Below are positions 59,967-64,000 of a stretch of DNA of 64,000 bases, one piece after another; the stretch's first letter is position 1, and each line of letters begins with the position of its first letter. The stretch lies in NCBI RefSeq assembly GCF_022761015.1, contig NZ_JAKWJQ010000002.1, positions 186,001 through 250,000 of the forward strand, in the 5' to 3' direction. A program made the translations under genes and the position numbers. The notes beneath the pieces were generated by a model. It had not been told where the DNA came from, searched no databases, and saw nothing but the letters and a program-made list of their open reading frames with translations. Source of the DNA: Humibacter sp. RRB41. Lineage in GTDB: Bacteria > Actinomycetota > Actinomycetes > Actinomycetales > Microbacteriaceae.

Positions 59967-61001
59967 GTGCCCCGACGCACTGTCCTCGCCACTGCAGCAG
60001 CCGCGGTGACCGCCGTTGCTCTGCTCCTGACCGGATGCACCGGCCCGACGAACGCCGAAGCCACTGCCGGCTCCGACAGCTCGTCCTCGGACGCGGCCTT
60101 CCCCGTGAGCATCAAGCACGTCTACGGGACGACGACCATCGAGTCGAAGCCGAAGCGCGTGGCGACGGTTGCCTGGTCGAACGGCGAAGTGCCGCTCGCA
60201 CTGGGCGTCGTTCCGGTCGGAATGGCGAAGGCGACCTGGGGCGACAACGGCGACGGCGTGTACCCGTGGGTGGCAGACCAGTTGAAGAGCCTGGGGGCGA
60301 AGACGCCGGCTCTGTTCGACGAGACGGATGGAATCGACTTCGAGGCGGTTGCGAACTCGCGTCCCGACGTGATCCTCGCCGCGTACTCGGGACTGAGCAA
60401 GGAGGACTACGAGACGCTCTCGAAGATCGCGCCGACGATCGCCTACCCCGATGTCGCTTGGGGCACGTCGTACGAGGACACGATTCTGATGGACTCCAAG
60501 GCGATCGGGCTCGAGGCGGAGGGCAAGGCCCTGATCAAGAAGCTTCACGCCGAGGTGAACGCCTCACTGGCGAAGTACTCCGTGCTCGATGGCAAGAAGA
60601 TCCTGTTCTCGTACATCGACCCGAAGGACCACAGCAAGATCGGCTTCTACACGAGCCATGACACGCGTCCCGGATTCCTCGAGGACCTCGGACTGCCGAC
60701 GCCGACGGTCGTGAAAGAGGAGTCGAAGAAGACCGACGAGTACTACGTCACGGTGAGCTCCGAGCAGGCCGACCGATTCGACGACGTCGACCTGTTCGTC
60801 ACGTACGGCGACGACGCGGATGCCATGATCAAGGAACTCCAAGCCGACCCGCTGCTCTCCAAGATCCCGGCGATCGCGGCCGGACACATCGCGGTGCTCA
60901 AGAACGCCACACCGCTGGCCGCATCGGCGAACCCGTCGGCTCTGTCGATCGGCTGGGGCATCGACGACTACTTCGCTCTGCTGGCGAAGGCGCTGGGCTG
61001 A
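59967..61001 (+). CDS. Iron-siderophore ABC transporter substrate-binding lipoprotein
   Basis: The 344-residue protein has a lipoprotein signal with lipobox LLTGC (Cys24) and a class III (TroA/FhuD-like) binding fold: RVATVAWSNGEVPLALGVVPVG, DGIDFEAVANSRPDVILA, and a long central helix. It captures ferric siderophores for the two permeases downstream. GGGAG lies before GTG 59967. It is under an iron box. The last codons and stop lie within a 15-bp tandem duplication. Confidence 0.93.
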   Translation: MPRRTVLATAAAAVTAVALLLTGCTGPTNAEATAGSDSSSSDAAFPVSIKHVYGTTTIESKPKRVATVAWSNGEVPLALGVVPVGMAKATWGDNGDGVYPWVADQLKSLGAKTPALFDETDGIDFEAVANSRPDVILAAYSGLSKEDYETLSKIAPTIAYPDVAWGTSYEDTILMDSKAIGLEAEGKALIKKLHAEVNASLAKYSVLDGKKILFSYIDPKDHSKIGFYTSHDTRPGFLEDLGLPTPTVVKEESKKTDEYYVTVSSEQADRFDDVDLFVTYGDDADAMIKELQADPLLSKIPAIAAGHIAVLKNATPLAASANPSALSIGWGIDDYFALLAKALG

Positions 61002-61018
61002 TCGGCGCTGGGCTGATC
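60989..61018. repeat. 15-bp tandem duplication across a stop codon
   Basis: GGCGCTGGGCTGATC occurs at 60989-61003 and 61004-61018; the first copy holds the TGA of the binding-protein gene. A third partial copy GGCTGATC lies at 61027-61034. Confidence 0.85.
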
Positions 61019-61036
61019 AGGAACGGGGCTGATCCG

Positions 61037-62080
61037 TTGTCCGTCACCGATGTGCGCACCACGCCGCCGAGCGTCGCCGGGTTGCGGCGTTCGGCGGCCG
61101 TGCGCCTGATCTGGATCGTTGTGCTGGTGGTGGCGATCGTGGTGCTCTGCGCCGCCTCTGTGGCGTTCGGCGTGCGTGCGGTGTCGATGAACGACATCCT
61201 CGCCGGGCTCGGCGGCGACACGAGCACGGTGGCTCGGTCGGCCGTCGTCGCACGCGTCCCGCGCACCGTTCTCGCATTGCTCGTCGGCGCGGCGTTGGCG
61301 ATGTCGGGCACAACCATGCAGGCGGTCACGCGAAATCCGCTGGCCGATCCGGGCATCCTGGGCGTCTCGAGCGGTGCGGCGCTGGCCGTCGTGATCGGCA
61401 TCGCGTTCTTCGGCATGTCGTCGCCGTACGCCTTCCTGGTCGTCGCGATCGCGGGTGCTGCGGTCGCCGCAGTCTTCGTCTACCTGATCGGATCGATCGG
61501 CGGTGGTGCATCGCCGTTGAAGCTCGCGTTGGCAGGCGCCGCGATCTCGGCGGCCTTCGCATCGCTCGTGAGCGCTGTGCTCCTCCCCCGCGTCGATGTC
61601 GTCGAGTCGTTCCGGTTCTGGCAGATCGGCGGCGTAGGGGGCGCGACCTGGGATCGCATCGCCGTCATCGCGCCGGTGCTCGTGGTCGGTGCCGTCGTCT
61701 GCCTGGTGATGGCCGGGGGCATGAACTCGCTCGCGCTCGGCGACGAACTGGCGACAGGACTGGGCGTGAACGTGCTGCGCTCGCGCCTGACCTCCTCGGC
61801 GGGCGCCGTCATCCTGTGCGGCGCTGCCACAGCGATCGCCGGTCCGATCGGCTTCGTCGGGCTCGTCGTCCCTCACGTCTGCAGGCTGCTGGTCGGCACG
61901 GACCACCGCTGGCTGTTGCCGTTCAGCGCCCTCGGCGGCGCCGCGCTCCTCGTCATGGCCGATGTCGTCGGACGCCTCGTCGCGCGTCCTTCCGAGATCG
62001 ATGTCGGCATCGTGACCGCGATCATCGGGGCGCCGTTCTTCATCTGGATCGTGCGACGCCAGAAGGTGCGTGAACTGTGA
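61037..62080 (+). CDS. FecCD family iron-siderophore permease 1
   Basis: The 347-residue permease has the FecCD pattern: TVLALLVGAALAMSGTTMQAVTRNPLADPGILGVSSGAALAVV in sense, and GPIGFVGLVVPH near the C-terminus, with about ten membrane helices. It starts at TTG 61037; a GTG five codons later is an alternative. Its stop overlaps the next gene by four bases (GTGA). Confidence 0.9.
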   Translation: MSVTDVRTTPPSVAGLRRSAAVRLIWIVVLVVAIVVLCAASVAFGVRAVSMNDILAGLGGDTSTVARSAVVARVPRTVLALLVGAALAMSGTTMQAVTRNPLADPGILGVSSGAALAVVIGIAFFGMSSPYAFLVVAIAGAAVAAVFVYLIGSIGGGASPLKLALAGAAISAAFASLVSAVLLPRVDVVESFRFWQIGGVGGATWDRIAVIAPVLVVGAVVCLVMAGGMNSLALGDELATGLGVNVLRSRLTSSAGAVILCGAATAIAGPIGFVGLVVPHVCRLLVGTDHRWLLPFSALGGAALLVMADVVGRLVARPSEIDVGIVTAIIGAPFFIWIVRRQKVREL

Positions 62081-63129
62081 GCGCGGGCATCCTCGGCGCC
62101 CGGTCCGAGGTGCGCACGATCGTCGCCGGTCGCAGGAAGCGGATGCGCCGCCGCGGCCTTGTCATCGCGATACTCGTGATCGCCGTGGTCGCCGTCTTCC
62201 TCGCCACCCTGATGATCGGCCAGACCTTCTACGGCCCCGGAGATGTCATCAGGGTGATCTTCGGGCAGACGGTGCCAGGGGCATCCTTCACGGTCGGAGA
62301 CCTGCGCCTGCCGCGAGCGAGCCTCGGCCTGCTCTCCGGATTCGCCTTCGGCATCGCCGGAGTCACGTTCCAGACCATGCTGCGCAATCCGCTCGCCTCA
62401 CCCGATGTGATCGGCATCAGCTCAGGAGCGAGCGCGGCTGCCGTGTTCGGGATCATCGTGCTATCGCTCGACGGCGCCGCCGTCTCGCTGCTCGCGCTGT
62501 GCGGCGCGCTCGTCACCGCGGCCGTGATCTACCTCCTGTCGAACCGCGGAGGCTTCGGCGGAACGCGCCTGATCCTGATCGGCATCGGCGTTGCGGCGAT
62601 GCTCGAGAGCGTCATCTCGTACGTGCTCTCCCGTGCCGCGGCGTGGGACCTGCAGACGGCGATGCGATGGCTCACGGGAAGTCTGAACGGCGCAGAGTGG
62701 TCCAGTGTTCTTCCGCTCGCCGTCGCGAGCCTCGTGCTGGTGCCGCTGCTGCTTTCTCAGGGGCGTTCGCTGAGCACTCTTCGGCTCGGCGACGACTCCG
62801 CTGCGGCTCTCGGCGTTCGCGTCTCGCGCATCCGCCTGCTGGCGATCATCGCCGCTGTCGCGCTGCTGGCGATCGCCACGTCGGCCGCCGGTCCCATCGC
62901 CTTCGTCGCCTTCATGTCGGGGCCGATCGCCGCCCGTCTCGTCGGCCCAGGAGGCTCTCCTCTGTTGCCGGCCGGTCTCGTCGGCTCGCTGCTCGTCATG
63001 CTGTCCGACCTGGTCGGCCAGTTCGCCTTCGACGGCCGTTACCCGGTCGGCGTCATCACGGGCGTGCTCGGCGCGCCCTACCTCGTCTTGCTCCTCACCA
63101 GGATGAACCGCACGGGAGGATCCCTGTGA
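62077..63129 (+). CDS. FecCD family iron-siderophore permease 2
   Basis: This 350-residue permease is the partner of the preceding one, with LGLLSGFAFGIAGVTFQTMLRNPLASPDVIGISSGASAAAVFG and AAGPIAFVAFMSGPIAARLVG in sense. A basic N-terminus precedes about ten membrane helices. The GTG start overlaps the previous stop and its own stop overlaps the ATPase gene start. Confidence 0.92.
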   Translation: MSAGILGARSEVRTIVAGRRKRMRRRGLVIAILVIAVVAVFLATLMIGQTFYGPGDVIRVIFGQTVPGASFTVGDLRLPRASLGLLSGFAFGIAGVTFQTMLRNPLASPDVIGISSGASAAAVFGIIVLSLDGAAVSLLALCGALVTAAVIYLLSNRGGFGGTRLILIGIGVAAMLESVISYVLSRAAAWDLQTAMRWLTGSLNGAEWSSVLPLAVASLVLVPLLLSQGRSLSTLRLGDDSAAALGVRVSRIRLLAIIAAVALLAIATSAAGPIAFVAFMSGPIAARLVGPGGSPLLPAGLVGSLLVMLSDLVGQFAFDGRYPVGVITGVLGAPYLVLLLTRMNRTGGSL

Positions 63130-63965
63130 CCGAATCGCACACACTCGCCGCCGATGCCCTGACACTCGCCTACGGCGACCGCACGATCGTCGACGGCCTC
63201 GACCTCGTCGTGCCGCCTGGACGGATCACCGCCATCGTCGGTGCGAACGGCTGCGGCAAGTCCACGCTGCTGCGCGCGCTCGCGCGCATCGTCACTCCGA
63301 AGTCCGGTCAGGTGCTGCTCGACGGCACGTCGTTGCGCGAGCTGCCGACCAAGGAGATCGCCCGCACGCTGGGGCTGCTCCCCCAGTCGCCGACGGCGCC
63401 GGAGGGAATCGCGGTGTCCGATCTCGTGGGCAGGGGCAGGCATCCGCACCAGAAGTTCCTGGCGAGGTGGAGCGAGGGCGACTACGAATCGGTCGCGCGG
63501 GCATTGGCCTCGACGCGGACCACCGAGCTGGCCGATCGGCCGGTCGACGAACTCTCCGGTGGGCAACGGCAGCGGGTCTGGATCGCCATGGCGCTCGCTC
63601 AGGAGACCGACGTGCTGATGCTGGACGAGCCGACCACCTATCTCGACGTCGCGCACCAGATCGAGGTTCTCGACCTCCTCGCCGACTTGAATCAGGAACG
63701 GGGAACGACGATCGTGATGGTGCTTCACGACATGAATCTGGCCGCGCGTTACGCGGATCACGTCTTCGCGATGCGCGAAGGGCGCATCGTCGCAAGCGGA
63801 CCACCTGCCGAGGTGATGACGAGCGAACTCATCCGAACGGTCTTCGACCTGGACTGCACGGTCATCCCCGACCCGGTGTCCGGAGCGCCGCTCGTGCTCC
63901 CCCGTGGACGGCACCATGCGCGGGACGCCGAGCTCGAGCAGGTGGGAGCCTTCGATGCCCGCTGA
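63126..63965 (+). CDS. Iron-siderophore ABC transporter ATP-binding protein
   Basis: The 279-residue ATPase has Walker A GANGCGKST (residues 39-47), signature ELSGGQRQRV, Walker B MLDEPTTYLD and the H-loop in VLHDMNLAARY, typical of FepC/FhuC enzymes. GTG 63126 overlaps the permease stop. It powers the importer. The next gene starts eleven bases before its end. Confidence 0.94.
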   Translation: MTESHTLAADALTLAYGDRTIVDGLDLVVPPGRITAIVGANGCGKSTLLRALARIVTPKSGQVLLDGTSLRELPTKEIARTLGLLPQSPTAPEGIAVSDLVGRGRHPHQKFLARWSEGDYESVARALASTRTTELADRPVDELSGGQRQRVWIAMALAQETDVLMLDEPTTYLDVAHQIEVLDLLADLNQERGTTIVMVLHDMNLAARYADHVFAMREGRIVASGPPAEVMTSELIRTVFDLDCTVIPDPVSGAPLVLPRGRHHARDAELEQVGAFDAR

Positions 63966-64000
63966 GACAGCGCGATTCTTCCGTGCCAAGGTCGCGGTGA
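63955..64000 (+). CDS. Probable siderophore-interacting protein, 3' cut by window edge
   Basis: An ATG at 63955 overlaps the ATPase stop and opens a frame to the edge (MPAETARFFRAKVAV). The position after an iron-siderophore ATPase gene and the FFRAKVAV opening fit a siderophore-interacting (FAD-dependent ferric reductase) protein, but only 15 residues are visible. Confidence 0.4.
   Translation, partial: MPAETARFFRAKVAV

Overview
The window is a 64-kb piece of a high-GC actinobacterial chromosome. Mycothiol biosynthesis (MshC), RbpA, a PafB-PafC pair, an ImuA'/ImuB/DnaE2 cassette and many apparently leaderless genes all point to Actinomycetota. The gene content and style fit Microbacteriaceae best; that family call is inference. 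I see no prophage, insertion sequence, CRISPR array, plasmid or secretion-system genes. This is mostly core chromosome with dense, overlapping operons.

Layout. 1-1182: end of a PTS-linked dihydroxyacetone kinase operon (dhaL partial, dhaM). 1231-5563: small accessory genes (a FusB-like zinc-finger protein, a thioesterase, a YCII protein, an NmrA-like oxidoreductase and a VOC protein) with two MarR regulators. Two promoters here carry near-identical palindromic operators in their 18-bp spacers. 5564-6148 has no supported gene. 6149-12536: HdeD-like membrane protein, an SDR-S9 peptidase operon, an NfeD-SPFH-GDPD operon and rbpA. 12655-20335: a long minus-strand run pafB-pafC-small membrane protein-tatA-tatC-Ski2-like helicase-lnt. 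20407-27618: FKBP lipoprotein, trmI with a HAD phosphatase, a PAC2 protein, mshC-uppP and an M20 peptidase. 27810-27895: tRNA-Leu(GAG) with a strong terminator.

28071-30651: an AhpD-like protein, a HerA-like ATPase and an MscS channel. 30664-37394: a DNA-damage island, with a SRAP (HMCES/YedK) gene divergent from imuA'-imuB-dnaE2. A LexA-type SOS palindrome lies in front of imuA', and the SRAP gene has a promoter resembling the LexA-independent, PafBC-type RecA-NDp motif. Similar motifs lie before a DEAH helicase (41957) and a DnaQ-like exonuclease (50367). 37407-46561: membrane protein, Lrp regulator, PLP trans-sulfuration enzyme, CsbD, helicase, SGNH hydrolase, D,D-carboxypeptidase, SpoU methyltransferase, sirtuin and histidine phosphatase. 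46471-54887: glycosyltransferase, alpha/beta hydrolase, trehalose synthase, exonuclease, L31 type B, ABC ATPase, and divergent glgA/glgC for glycogen. 54884-59828: serB, SURF1, fabG, two small proteins and an ABC-F ATPase. 59967-64000: an iron-siderophore ABC importer behind a DtxR/IdeR-type iron box, running into what is probably a siderophore-interacting protein cut by the window edge.

The most interesting themes are the DNA-damage regulatory layout, the twin MarR operator-promoters, and a recurring leaderless-gene signature (TANNNT followed 6-8 bases later by the start codon). I found no clearly new multi-gene system.
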